Below are positions 17,359 through 26,265 of a stretch of DNA of 64,000 bases, in pieces. Under the pieces are notes generated by a model. The model was not told the DNA's origin and searched no databases. It worked only from the letters and a program-made list of their open reading frames with translations. Source of the stretch: JTS-AC122 sp050246015 (GTDB lineage: Bacteria > Planctomycetota > Phycisphaerae > Phycisphaerales > UBA1924); NCBI GenBank assembly GCA_050246015.1, contig JBFWWU010000011.1, positions 95,421 through 159,420 on the forward strand. The letters are read 5' to 3'. The translations under genes and the position numbers were made by a program. The stretch's first letter is position 1; each line of letters opens with the position of its first letter.

Positions 17359-18134
17359 CCAATCCCCGCGACGACATCGTGGAGGCGCCCGTACTGGAGG
17401 GGCGCTACGCGCTCGGAGAGTTCAACGAGCGCATCGGCACACTCCCGCTCTCCAGATTTGGGGCGCGCTGAGTGATCGGCCTGTGCCTTGCCGGCCTCAC
17501 CACGCTGTTCGGGGCCGCCGGGGCGGCGTGGCTGTTCTATCGCGGCCTGGGCGTGTGGGGAGTCAACGTTCCGGTCGGCTGGGGGCTTGCGATCGTGAAC
17601 TTCGTGTGGTGGATCGGCATCGGGCACGCGGGGACACTCATCTCGGCGATCCTGCTACTGCTGCGCCAGTCTTGGCGCAACTCGATCAACCGATTTGCCG
17701 AGGCCATGACCGTCTTCGCCGTACTGCAGGCGGCGATGTTCCCGCTCCTGCACCTGGGCCGGCCCTGGAAGTTCTATTACCTGCTTCCGTACCCCAACCC
17801 GATGACGGTGTGGCCTCAGTGGCGCAGCCCATTGGTATGGGATGCCTTTGCCGTGACCACCTACGGGCTGGTTTCGGTGCTCTTCTGGTACCTGGGTCTG
17901 ATTCCTGATCTGGCGGTGGTGCGCGATACGGCTTCGTCTGGGTGGGCCCGTCGGCTCGCGGGCGTGCTGTGCCTGGGGTGGCGCGGCGAGGCGCGCCAGT
18001 GGGCGTCACTCAGGGCCGGGTATCTCGTCCTGGCGGGCCTCGCGACGGCCCTGGTCGTCTCGGTGCACACCATCGTTTCGTTCGATTTCGCGGTCAGCCT
18101 GGTGCCGGGGTGGAACGCCACCATTTTTCCGGCA
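17355..18134 (+). pseudogene. actC: actC remnant: NrfD-like membrane subunit of Alternative Complex III, internal stop and 3' truncation
   Basis: The frame starts at GTG 17355 and reads 'EAPVLEGRYALGEFNERIG' like ActC N-termini, then meets TGA at 17469-17471. The same frame continues from 17472 with strong ActC similarity: 'GVWGVNVPVGWGLAIVNFVWWIGIGHAGTLISAI', 'INRFAEAMTVFA', 'FPLLHLGRPW', 'PNPMTVWPQWRSPLVWD' and 'IVSFDFAVSLVPGWNATIFP'. The TGA falls where ActC relatives commonly have Trp, so a TGG to TGA change fits. After 'NATIFP' (~18134) the protein is lost and a palindromic element begins. The later membrane helices and the downstream actD-F genes are missing. Other genes here use TGA as stop, so recoding is unlikely. 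Confidence 0.85.
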
Positions 18135-18135
18135 G

Positions 18136-18250
18136 GTGGCACGGGCTCGTTGCTCGTGCCACGGCTTGGTTGCTTTTGAACCAAGCCGTGCCCGGGGCTC
18201 GTCAAGCACCTCAGAAGCACGGCTTGCCGAGGACGGCAAGCCGTGGCACG
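18136..18250. repeat. Palindromic MITE-like element with nested hairpins
   Basis: A compact block of inverted repeats at the broken end of actC. The outer 14-base inverted repeat CGTGCCACGGCTTG (18155-18168) pairs with CAAGCCGTGGCACG (18237-18250). Inside are two perfect 12-base stems: 18160-18171 with 18179-18190 (7-base loop), and 18218-18229 with 18234-18245 (4-base loop). A further GTGGCACG at 18136-18143 pairs with 18155-18162. All stems share the word CACGGCTTG or its complement. There is no coding capacity. The architecture is that of a REP/MITE-type non-autonomous element; mobility is inference. Confidence 0.75.
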
Positions 18251-18361
18251 CTTTCATTCTGACGCTTCTTCGCGCCGGCCCTCTGCGTGCGCATTTCATA
18301 CCCGTGCGGCGAGCGTGACGCCGGCCGCCGATGACTGACCGCTGGCGCGGTTCGGCTGAGA

Positions 18362-19630
18362 TTAGAGATTCCCCCGCCGCTCCTGCTCCAACTCCAGTGC
18401 TTCGAAGAGCGCCTTGAAGTTGCCCTTGCCGAAGGATTGGGAGCCGCGGCGGCAGATGATCTCGAAGAAGAGCGTCGGGCGATCCTGCAGCGGCTTGGTG
18501 AAGAGTTGGAGGAGGTAGCCTTCGTCGTCGGCGTCAACGAGGATTCCCAGGTCGTGCACGCGCTTGTGGTCTTCTTTGACAACGTCCTTCCCGTGCTGCT
18601 TAAGGGTGGAGTTGACGCGGTCCCAGACCTGCTCGTAGTAGGTGTCGGGGAGGGTGAGGAAATCGACGCCGCGGCTTCGCAGGGCGGCGATGGAGTGGAG
18701 TTCGTCGTCGGTGCGGAGGGCCAGGTGCTGCACACCGGGCGTGTTGCTGTGCCAGTCGAGGTATTCCTGGACCTGCGATTTTTTCTTGCCCGGGGCGGGC
18801 TCGTTGATGGGGATCTTGATGAGGTTGTTGCCGCTGGCCATGACCTTGGACATGAGGGCGGAGTACTCGGTGGAGATGTCCTTGTCGTCGAAGTGCTTGA
18901 ACATGCTGAATTCAAGGACGCTCTCGTAGAACTTGACCCAGTGGTTCATCTTTCCCATCTCGACGTTGCCGACGAGGTGGTCAACGTACTTGAGCCCGCA
19001 GGGGTGCTTCTTGTTATGCTCGTTGATCGCGAGGATGGAGGAGCCGGCGCCACCTTGCGGCGCACACCCGGCGGCGGGAGCGCAGGTCATCCCTTCAACC
19101 TTCTTGAACTTGGGCATGAACAGCCCGCCCTGCTTCACTTTCGTGAGTTCGTATGCGCCGGTGCGGCTGACGAACGTGTGGACGACGCGGCCGAAGGTCT
19201 TGATGCCCGCCATGGTCACGGTGCCGTGTTCGTCGCGATAGACCTTTGGCTCGTAGGCGGATTCCGCGCCGTTGCGGATCGCCTTTTCCCAGGCGCGCTC
19301 CGCGTCGAAGACGTTGAAGGCGATGTCCTTCACCCCGTCGCCGAACATGGCGATCTCCATGTTGGCCGGGTGCGTCGGGGTAAGGGGACTGGAGAGGATG
19401 AAGCGGATGTTCCCCTGCGCGAGCAGGTAATGGGCCGCGTCGCGGAAGCCGGTGGTGAGGTCGCCGACCTGCTCGATCTGGAAGCCGAAGCAATGGGCGT
19501 AGAAGAAGGCGGCCTGCTTGGCGTTGCCGACGTAGAACTGGACGTGATCGACGTCGATGAGTTGGAGGGGGTCGGTCGTTGGCGAAAGGGCGGCGCTGGG
19601 GCGGGTGGGGGCGTGGGGGGCGGTAGTCAT
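18362..19630 (-). CDS. hpd: 4-hydroxyphenylpyruvate dioxygenase
   Basis: A 422-residue non-haem iron dioxygenase converting 4-hydroxyphenylpyruvate to homogentisate in tyrosine breakdown. Two vicinal-oxygen-chelate halves are visible (~25-165 and ~212-375). The iron ligands are His218 ('YVDHLVGNV'), His302 ('GVQHLAL') and Glu390 ('LFFEII'), followed by the family C-terminal helix ('GKGNFKALFEALELEQ'). The length is slightly above the usual bacterial ~360-380 because of an N-terminal Pro/Ala extension and a small Cys/Gly-rich insert near 182-197. A GGAG ribosome binding site lies 9 bases before the ATG. No homogentisate dioxygenase is in the window. Confidence 0.95.
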   Translation of the reverse strand: MTTAPHAPTRPSAALSPTTDPLQLIDVDHVQFYVGNAKQAAFFYAHCFGFQIEQVGDLTTGFRDAAHYLLAQGNIRFILSSPLTPTHPANMEIAMFGDGVKDIAFNVFDAERAWEKAIRNGAESAYEPKVYRDEHGTVTMAGIKTFGRVVHTFVSRTGAYELTKVKQGGLFMPKFKKVEGMTCAPAAGCAPQGGAGSSILAINEHNKKHPCGLKYVDHLVGNVEMGKMNHWVKFYESVLEFSMFKHFDDKDISTEYSALMSKVMASGNNLIKIPINEPAPGKKKSQVQEYLDWHSNTPGVQHLALRTDDELHSIAALRSRGVDFLTLPDTYYEQVWDRVNSTLKQHGKDVVKEDHKRVHDLGILVDADDEGYLLQLFTKPLQDRPTLFFEIICRRGSQSFGKGNFKALFEALELEQERRGNL

Positions 19631-19759
19631 CGGTGAACTCCTGCAAGATCAGGGCGTCCGCGGTGGAACATTGAAGGATAGGGCGACTCGGGCGTAAAGT
19701 CGGATGGACTGACGCGATCCGGACGCCTCAATCGCGATTCAACTTCCTACACTCGCGGT

Positions 19760-21352
19760 ATGTTCGAACGACTGACCGACGGCTTTTCCAGCATGTTCCG
19801 CAAACTCTCCGGGTCGGCGACGATCACGGAGAAGAACGTCGCCGACGCGATGCAGGAGGTGCGGACCGCGCTGCTCGACGCCGACGTGCACCTGGACGTG
19901 GTGAACGACTTCTGCTCCCGCGTGATGGAGGACGCGAAGGGGCGTGATGTCACCAAGAGCGTGAAGCCGGGGCAGGAGATGATCGCGATCGTGCACGATC
20001 GGCTGATCGAGTTCCTGGGCGGGGATCTCGAAGCGATCAGCGAGAGGTACGAGGAGGCAACCAAGGCCGCAACCAGTCCTTTAGCCGGCGCGAAGCCCGC
20101 GGCGCCGCTGCTGCCGCGCGTCAGCGAGCCGATCTCGCACGCGTCGCCGGGGCCGACGGTGATCATGATGTGCGGGTTGCAGGGCTCGGGCAAGACGACG
20201 ACCTGCGGCAAAGTAGCGGCGTATCTGAAGAAGCGCGGGCGGTCGGTGCTGCTGGCGGCCGCCGACCTGCAGCGCCCCGCGGCGGTGGAGCAACTCCACA
20301 TCGTCGCCGACAGCGTGAACCGCGATGCGCCCGGCGGGTCGCAGGTGCATTTTTATTCTGAGCCGGAAAAGGTCGCGGAGTACGGCAAGGCCGTCGGCGT
20401 CGCGGTGCAGGTGTGCAAGCGCGCCGTCGAGTTTGCGCGGTCCAAGGGGATCGATACGGTGATCCTCGACACCGCCGGGCGTCTGCATGTCAATGACGCA
20501 TTGATGGACGAACTGCGGCAGATCAACCGGACGGTGCAGCCGCACCAGATCTTCCTCGTCATCGACGCGATGACCGGGCAGGACGCGGTGAACTCGGCCA
20601 AGGCGTTCCACGCGCAACTCGGGGGCGGGGGCGTGGACGGCGTGATCATCACGAAGTTCGACTCGGACACGCGCGGGGGTGCGGCGCTGTCTGTCAAGCA
20701 CGTCACGGGCGCGCCGATCAAGTTCATCGGGACCGGAGAGAAACTTGACGCGATCGAGGAGTTCCACGCGGAACGCATCGCGGGTCGGATCCTGGGCATG
20801 GGGGATGTCGTGTCGCTGGTCGAGAAGGCGCGCGACGAGGTGGACGAAGAGGAAGCCGAGCGCATCAGCGAGAAGATGTCGCGCGGCGAGATGTCGATGG
20901 ACGACTTCCTGAAGCAGCTCCGGACGCTGCGCCGGATGGGCCCGCTGAAGCAACTCATGGGGCTGCTGCCGGGGATCGGGTCGATGATGAAGGACGTCCA
21001 CATCGACGACAAGCAACTCGACCGGGTGGAGGCGATCGTGCACTCGATGACGCCGGGGGAGCGCGCCAAGCCGGACGTGATCAATAACTCGCGGCGAAAG
21101 CGCGTGGCGGAAGGGTCGGGGACGCGACAGGACGAGGTCGGGCAACTGGTGAAGCAGTTCGGGACGATGAATCAACTGGCCAAGGCGATGGGGTCGATGA
21201 ACGTGCGCGACAAGGTGAACGCGGTGAAAGGGCTGGGAGCGGGCGGGATGGGGGCGGCGGTGCCGGGGCTTTCGGGGATGCCGGGGTTTGCGTCGAAGGG
21301 ATCGTCGCACACGCCGAGCCTCAAGGGCAAGTTCAAGAAGCGCCGGAAGTAA
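19760..21352 (+). CDS. ffh: Signal recognition particle GTPase Ffh
   Basis: A 530-residue SRP54 protein that binds signal sequences and SRP RNA and docks with FtsY. The N domain (~1-85) is followed by the G domain with 'GLQGSGKTTTCGK' (G1), 'DLQRPAAVEQL', 'DTAGRLHVND' (G3) and 'TKFDSDTRGGAALS' (G4 region). The methionine-rich M domain (~330-470) contains 'MGPLKQLMGLLPG' and the RNA-binding 'SRRKRVAEGSGT'. The tail is Gly/Met-rich and ends in Lys/Arg. It is slightly longer than E. coli Ffh because of an insert of about 15 residues near residue 100. It is divergent from hpd. Confidence 0.97.
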   Translation: MFERLTDGFSSMFRKLSGSATITEKNVADAMQEVRTALLDADVHLDVVNDFCSRVMEDAKGRDVTKSVKPGQEMIAIVHDRLIEFLGGDLEAISERYEEATKAATSPLAGAKPAAPLLPRVSEPISHASPGPTVIMMCGLQGSGKTTTCGKVAAYLKKRGRSVLLAAADLQRPAAVEQLHIVADSVNRDAPGGSQVHFYSEPEKVAEYGKAVGVAVQVCKRAVEFARSKGIDTVILDTAGRLHVNDALMDELRQINRTVQPHQIFLVIDAMTGQDAVNSAKAFHAQLGGGGVDGVIITKFDSDTRGGAALSVKHVTGAPIKFIGTGEKLDAIEEFHAERIAGRILGMGDVVSLVEKARDEVDEEEAERISEKMSRGEMSMDDFLKQLRTLRRMGPLKQLMGLLPGIGSMMKDVHIDDKQLDRVEAIVHSMTPGERAKPDVINNSRRKRVAEGSGTRQDEVGQLVKQFGTMNQLAKAMGSMNVRDKVNAVKGLGAGGMGAAVPGLSGMPGFASKGSSHTPSLKGKFKKRRK

Positions 21353-21377
21353 GCCGCGGGCCGAGGAGGCGATCGGA

Positions 21378-21977
21378 TCAGTTGGGAGAAGCGTCGGCGG
21401 GCGAGTTGATGTTGCGTGCCGCGCTCGGCGGAATCGGGCAGGCCAGTACGCGATCCGGGGGCAGCGCCTCGATGAGTTTGCAGCGTCCGATCGCCAGTCG
21501 TTCCCGGAGCGTGTCGAGAGCCTCGTGCCGGTAGACACCGATGCAGGGATGAAGGCCAAGGTGCTGGCCGATGATGGCCCAGATGGTGGGCGGGGCACGA
21601 TCCGCATCGAGCAGAATCCGCGAGACATCGCCGGGGGAGATGTCCGGCATGTCGCCGGCCAGAACGAAGACGTCGGCGTGAAGCCGCGAGATCGCCGAGA
21701 CGATTCCGCCCAGGGGTCCGTGGCCCGGGAGGAGATCGGGGATGGAGCCATCGCCAAGTGAGCGGACCGAGTCGCTACAGTCGCCGACGAGCATGACGTG
21801 CGGACCGAAGACGCAGCGGAGCGCTTCGATGGGGCGCTGAACGAGGGGGCGTGCGTCGTCGCCCCAGGGTTCGAGGAGTTTGTCGCGACCGAAGCGTGTG
21901 CTGCGCCCGCCGACGAGCACGATCGGGGTGATGGCTCGACGTGACGGGAGCGAGGATTGGGACAGGGGATCAGGCAT
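21378..21977 (-). CDS. mobA: Molybdenum cofactor guanylyltransferase
   Basis: A 199-residue nucleotidyltransferase attaching GMP to molybdopterin. The signature 'VLVGGRSTRFGRDK' near the N-terminus is the MobA variant of the 'LAGGxSxRMGxDK' nucleotide loop. 'VFVLAGDMPDIS' supplies the metal-binding Asp, and 'HPCIGVYR' is typical of the family. The start at 21977 avoids a long basic N-terminal extension that would run into the end of moeA. It lies 43 bases after moeA on the same strand, so the two are probably co-transcribed. Confidence 0.85.
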   Translation of the reverse strand: MPDPLSQSSLPSRRAITPIVLVGGRSTRFGRDKLLEPWGDDARPLVQRPIEALRCVFGPHVMLVGDCSDSVRSLGDGSIPDLLPGHGPLGGIVSAISRLHADVFVLAGDMPDISPGDVSRILLDADRAPPTIWAIIGQHLGLHPCIGVYRHEALDTLRERLAIGRCKLIEALPPDRVLACPIPPSAARNINSPADASPN

Positions 21978-22020
21978 GCGTTGGCGGGCGAGCGGAGACG
22001 GACGCGGGTGGGGGGGGGTG

Positions 22021-23346
22021 TCAACACCACGAGTAGAAGTGCACCAGGCCGCTCGTCGGGGTGGGTGAATCGGCGAGGGCGGCGGGGGCAATCTCGACGA
22101 ACCCGTCGCTGCGTCCCGCCGCGATCACATCGCCGGATCCGCGGATGTCAAGGAGCGTCGCGTGCGCGCCTGGCTGCAGCAAGGCGACCCGGTGCCACCA
22201 CTGGTCGATCGATCGGCCGTCGGAGTTGGTGAGGGTCACGAGTCGCGGGCCAAGCGAGGCCGGCACGTGGCCGGGCGCGGCGGATGCGCCCGCGAGGACT
22301 GACAGGACCGGGAGAGCGATGCGGACGGCGGTGACCATGGCAGACACGGGATTGCCTGGCAGACCGAAAATGATCTTCACGCCGACGGGGTGCTCGAGGG
22401 TGGCGCCGAGGATCGGCTTGCCCGGACGCTGGGGCAGGCCGTGGAACAGGATTGTTCCCCTCAGGTGCTCGACCGCGGCGCGGACGGGATCGCGATGCCC
22501 CATCGACACGCCGCCGGTCAGGATCACGGCGTCGCATTCGGCGAGGGCGCGAGCGAGGGCGACGCCGAGCCCGTCCTGATTATCCAGCACGTGGACGGGA
22601 GGGGCGAGGTTGATCCACGGGCGTGCATGGAGCAGCGCGGCGAGCGCGGGGGTGTTGCTGTCGCGGATCTGGAACTGGGCGGGCAGGGCGCCGCTCGGCG
22701 CGAGTTCGTCGCCCGTGGCGATCAGGCAGACTCGCACGCGGGGCCTGACGGGTGGAGAATGGCAACCGACGGCGGCGAGCGTGCCGATGGCGGCGGGGGT
22801 GAGGATGCAGCCGGCGCCGAGCACGATATCGCCCGCGCGGGCGTTCTCGCCGCGCTGGCGGACGTGGTCGCCATCGGCAAGTTTGAGGGGGTGCTGGACG
22901 GTCAGGTGGATATTGCGACCGTCGGCGTCCTCGGCGACGTCTTCCCTCTTGATGACGGCGGTGGCTCCGCTGGGGATGGGAGCGCCGGTGGCGATTCGGA
23001 TTGCCCCAAGAGCGCCTGAGAAGGGACCGAGCATCGGCGGCGGGAGGCCGATTCGAGACTCGCCGGTGACGGCGATCGGGAGCGTCGCGCCCGGTCCCCG
23101 GGCACGGGCGGCGCGTGCAACGTCCGGTGCACGAACCGCGTAGCCGTCCATCGCGGAATAGTCAAACGCCGGGCTGTCGCGGTCGCACGAAATGTCGGAA
23201 GCGAGCACTCGACCCAACGCGTCTCGCAGCGCGACACGTTCAACATCGGCGCAGGTCGGCGTGTTCAGAGCGCGGATGCGATCGATCATCGCGGCGACCG
23301 CCGCCGAGGGAGAATCAAAGGCAAAGTTCTGGCCGCGAAATCCCAA
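22021..23346 (-). CDS. moeA: Molybdopterin molybdenumtransferase MoeA
   Basis: A 441-residue enzyme inserting molybdenum into adenylated molybdopterin. It shows 'RDSPAFDYSAMDGYAVRA', 'IRIATGAPIPSGATAVIKRED', 'GENARAGDIVL', 'ATGDEL', 'DAVILTGGVSMGHRD' and 'IFGLPGNPVSAMVT', in family order. The start codon is TTG (23344-23346 on the complement) and a clear AAGGAG sits about seven bases before it. It heads a pair with mobA. No molybdoenzyme is in the window. Confidence 0.95.
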   Translation of the reverse strand: MGFRGQNFAFDSPSAAVAAMIDRIRALNTPTCADVERVALRDALGRVLASDISCDRDSPAFDYSAMDGYAVRAPDVARAARARGPGATLPIAVTGESRIGLPPPMLGPFSGALGAIRIATGAPIPSGATAVIKREDVAEDADGRNIHLTVQHPLKLADGDHVRQRGENARAGDIVLGAGCILTPAAIGTLAAVGCHSPPVRPRVRVCLIATGDELAPSGALPAQFQIRDSNTPALAALLHARPWINLAPPVHVLDNQDGLGVALARALAECDAVILTGGVSMGHRDPVRAAVEHLRGTILFHGLPQRPGKPILGATLEHPVGVKIIFGLPGNPVSAMVTAVRIALPVLSVLAGASAAPGHVPASLGPRLVTLTNSDGRSIDQWWHRVALLQPGAHATLLDIRGSGDVIAAGRSDGFVEIAPAALADSPTPTSGLVHFYSWC

Positions 23347-23593
23347 GCGAGGCTCCTTGCGACGAAAGGGTACTCTTGGAGTGAGATGACCGAGTCAGCG
23401 TGGGCCGTTCTCGGACGAGATGCCCGCCGGATCGAGCCGGATCGGTCGGGTGGTCCGGCTGAATGGAGCGGTCGGCGGCGCGGTGCGAACTTTCGCGGCA
23501 TCGGGGCTGGCACGTCGGCGAGCGTGGGGTATAGTGACTCACTGCACTTTCGCCGCGAGCCTGCGTCAATCTTGGATCTGTGGGAGCAACGCC

Positions 23594-24331
23594 ATGCGTT
23601 TGACTGTTGTGTTGTTTGCCGGGGTGGTGGCGGGGATCTGTGCGGGGGCGTCGGCGGACGTGATATCGCTGGTGGCGTCGCGCGACAACACGATGTACCA
23701 GACGGCCGACGGCTCGCTGAGCAACGGCGCCGGGCCGACGATGTTTGTCGGTCGGAATAACTCGAACTCGTCGCGGCGCGGGCTGGTGCGGTTCGATCTT
23801 TCGGGGATCCCGGCCGGATCGACCGTAACCAGCGCGATGCTGCGGATGAACATGTCGCAGGGTGGAAGCGGGTCGGCGCTGATCAGCCTGCACCGGGCGC
23901 TGGGGGACTGGGGCGAGGGGGCATCGGACGCCGGGTCGCCCGGGGGCGGCGGAGCGGCGTCCGCGCCGGGTGACGCGACGTGGATTCACCGGTTTTATGA
24001 CACTACCCAGTGGACGACGCCGGGCGGTGACTTTGCTGTCGATCCGACCGCCAGCCTGAACGTGGGCGCGGTCGGGCTCTACACGTGGTTTTCCGAAGAC
24101 CTGGGCCGGAACGTGCAGGACTGGCTCGACATGCCGGCGACCAACTTCGGGTGGGCGATGCTGGGACCAGAGGGGACCAACGGCACGGCCCGGCGGTTTG
24201 ACACGCGGGAGAACCCGGTTGAAGGCAACCGGCCGACGTTGATCGTGGAGTACACGGTGCCGGCGCCGGCGGGGGCGTCGCTCATCGTTCTAGGGCTCGG
24301 CGCCGCGACTCGACGCGGCCGGCGTCGATAG
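23594..24331 (+). CDS. Secreted DNRLRE-like protein with PEP-CTERM-type tail
   Basis: A 245-residue exported protein. A signal peptide (~1-21) is followed by a beta-sandwich-like region beginning 'SRDNTMYQ...LSNGAGPTMFVGRN', with 'RRGLVRFDLSGIPAGSTVTSAMLRMN', the pattern of the DNRLRE carbohydrate-binding-like family, and 'GNRPTLIVEY' near the end. The C-terminus 'VPAPAGASLIVLGLGAATRRGRRR' is a Pro-Ala motif, a hydrophobic helix and an Arg cluster, as in PEP-CTERM-like sorting tails. The ATG at 23594 has GGAG nine bases upstream, so the longer upstream ORF is rejected. Probable surface protein; ligand unknown. Confidence 0.8.
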   Translation: MRLTVVLFAGVVAGICAGASADVISLVASRDNTMYQTADGSLSNGAGPTMFVGRNNSNSSRRGLVRFDLSGIPAGSTVTSAMLRMNMSQGGSGSALISLHRALGDWGEGASDAGSPGGGGAASAPGDATWIHRFYDTTQWTTPGGDFAVDPTASLNVGAVGLYTWFSEDLGRNVQDWLDMPATNFGWAMLGPEGTNGTARRFDTRENPVEGNRPTLIVEYTVPAPAGASLIVLGLGAATRRGRRR

Positions 24332-24470
24332 CAACCACACTCTGAACACCAACGCGCCGAGGCAGGTGACTGGCTGATCGCGCCGGCGTTGAGTCTTCGT
24401 GCCGCGCCCGCGACGACGGGTATGCCGGCCAACCGCGTGCGCTCGGGGTCAGGTGGGCGTACATTTGCCC

Positions 24471-25574
24471 ATGCCGGATCCGCTTGAGGCCATACCGCGC
24501 GTGGTGATCGGGAAGCTCGACGAGCTCGCCGCGGAGTACGAGCGGCTCGAGCGTGACCTTTCAGATCCCGCGGTGGTGACCGACCATCGTCGGGTGCGAG
24601 AACTTTCGATCAAGCGGGCGGCTCTGGAGGGAGTCGCGCGGGACTACAGCGAGTTCCGCAAACTGGCGTCGGAGGCCCGAGAACTTCGCGGGGTGCTTGC
24701 CGCCGGGAGCGCGGAGCGAGAGTTTCTCGAACTGGCCGAGGCGGAGTTGCCGGCGGTGGAGGCTCGGGCGACGGAGTTGATCGAGCGCATCAAGTCCGCG
24801 CTGGTCAACGCCGACGATCGGCGCGTGGGGTCGGTGATACTCGAGATCCGCGCCGGGACCGGGGGGGACGAGGCGGCGCTGTGGGCCCGCGATCTGTTCG
24901 AGATGTACGAGCGGCTGGCGTCGCGACGCAGGTGGAAGTTCGAGCCGCTGGACCTGACCGCCGAGGGCAACGCCGGTGGGTACCGGCATGCGATGGCCAA
25001 CATCGTTGGGGAAGGCGTGTGGTCGGAGATGCTCTTCGAGGCGGGGGTGCATTCCGTGAAGCGCGTGCCCGCGACCGAGTCGCAGGGGCGGATCCACACG
25101 TCCACGGCGACGGTTGCGGTGCTGCCCGAGCCGGAAGAGGTGGACGTCAAGATCGATTGGGCGGCGGACGTGAAAGAGGACGTGACCACGGCCCAGGGAC
25201 CCGGCGGGCAGAACGTGAACAAGGTCGCGACGGCGGTCAAACTGCTGCACATCCCCACCGGGATCGAAGTGCGCATGCAGGAGAGCAAGAGTCAACAGCA
25301 AAACCGCGAGAAGGCCCGTCGGCTGCTGATGGCCAGGCTCTACGAACTGGAGCGGGCTAAGAAGCACGCGGAACGATCGGCGGCGCGAAACCAGCAGATC
25401 GGCGCGGGCGAGCGATCCGAGAAGATCCGGACGTACCGCTACAAGGAAGCGATCATCGCGGATGAGCGGCTGCCCGGGCAGTACAGCCTTCGCGACGTGC
25501 TGGCGGGGAACATGGACGCGCTGCTGCGCGACTTGATGGACCAGGAGACGGCCAAGCGGCTCGCGGCCTTATGA
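24471..25574 (+). CDS. prfA: Peptide chain release factor 1
   Basis: A 367-residue class I release factor. The stop-codon recognition segment reads 'KRVPATESQGRIHTS', containing the Pro-Ala-Thr tripeptide that marks RF1 (UAA/UAG). The catalytic Gly-Gly-Gln lies in 'AQGPGGQNVNKVATAVKL'. 'RAGTGGDEAALWARDLFEMYERL' opens domain 2 as usual. The start at 24471 fits the family length; the longer ORF adds an Arg/Pro tail of unlikely composition. No prmC methyltransferase is adjacent. Confidence 0.97.
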   Translation: MPDPLEAIPRVVIGKLDELAAEYERLERDLSDPAVVTDHRRVRELSIKRAALEGVARDYSEFRKLASEARELRGVLAAGSAEREFLELAEAELPAVEARATELIERIKSALVNADDRRVGSVILEIRAGTGGDEAALWARDLFEMYERLASRRRWKFEPLDLTAEGNAGGYRHAMANIVGEGVWSEMLFEAGVHSVKRVPATESQGRIHTSTATVAVLPEPEEVDVKIDWAADVKEDVTTAQGPGGQNVNKVATAVKLLHIPTGIEVRMQESKSQQQNREKARRLLMARLYELERAKKHAERSAARNQQIGAGERSEKIRTYRYKEAIIADERLPGQYSLRDVLAGNMDALLRDLMDQETAKRLAAL

Positions 25575-25615
25575 TGAAATGCGTTCTCCAAGAGACACCG
25601 CCAAGGTGATGAACC

Positions 25616-26221
25616 GTGAACACGTCCGGATCCGCACAACAGCCGCGGCAACCCGTTGCACCGGGCATCAGCGCGTTGCCATCGGCGACCGACTGGTATT
25701 ACGCGACCGGCGCGGAGCCGACCGGCCCGGTGCCACTGCACGAAATTGAAACGCGCATCACCAGCGGGCTCATTCGCCGGCGGACGCTTGTATGGACGGC
25801 CGGGCTCACGGAGTGGATCCCGGCGGAGCGAGTGGAGGCATTCAGACCGCTGTTTCCTGAGCATCCAGGCCCAGCGCCAGCGCGGGACACGGGTGGGCCG
25901 GCGCCCACGCCGGTGCGACCGCCCACACTGCCCGGCCCAGTCATCTTGGAGCGTGAACATTCCATCGGCGCCCGGATGCTGTTGCCGGTGGGGCGCTCGG
26001 GGTATGCACTCGCCGCCGGGTACTTGGGGATCTTCGCACTGTTCCCGTTCCTTGGGTTCGTTGCCGGCGCGCTGGCGATCGTGTTCGGGATCCTGGCGAT
26101 CCGTGATATCCGCCGTCATCCGCAGCGGCATGGGCTGGTGAGGGCGGTCGTGGGGATATCGCTGGGCGGACTTTCGGTGATCGCGCACGTCATCATGGCG
26201 ATCGGGCTGCTCATGCGCTGA
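25616..26221 (+). CDS. GYF-domain membrane protein (GYF_2 plus DUF4190-like)
   Basis: A 201-residue protein starting at GTG. Residues ~26-80 form a bacterial GYF_2 domain ('DWYYATGAEPTGPVPLHEIETRI', 'TLVWTAGLTEWIPA'), a putative Pro-rich peptide binder. A Pro-rich linker follows, then two membrane helices ('YLGIFALFPFLGFVAGALAIVFGILAI' and 'VVGISLGGLSVIAHVIMAIGLL') arranged as in DUF4190 proteins. The gene follows prfA by 41 bases on the same strand. Role unknown. Confidence 0.75.
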   Translation: MNTSGSAQQPRQPVAPGISALPSATDWYYATGAEPTGPVPLHEIETRITSGLIRRRTLVWTAGLTEWIPAERVEAFRPLFPEHPGPAPARDTGGPAPTPVRPPTLPGPVILEREHSIGARMLLPVGRSGYALAAGYLGIFALFPFLGFVAGALAIVFGILAIRDIRRHPQRHGLVRAVVGISLGGLSVIAHVIMAIGLLMR

Positions 26222-26265
26222 ACTCACGAAGCCGGCGCCGCCGGCCCGAAGGCCGCCGCGCCGGG

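Noticed and set aside
17469..17471. TGA in actC as a selenocysteine or Trp recoding signal
   Set aside because: Other genes in the window end in TGA, no SECIS-like hairpin was recognised, and the surrounding operon is clearly decayed, so a nonsense change is simpler.
18136..18250. Palindromic block as an intrinsic terminator
   Set aside because: Several nested stems and terminal inverted repeats without a T-run fit a repeat element better than a single terminator.
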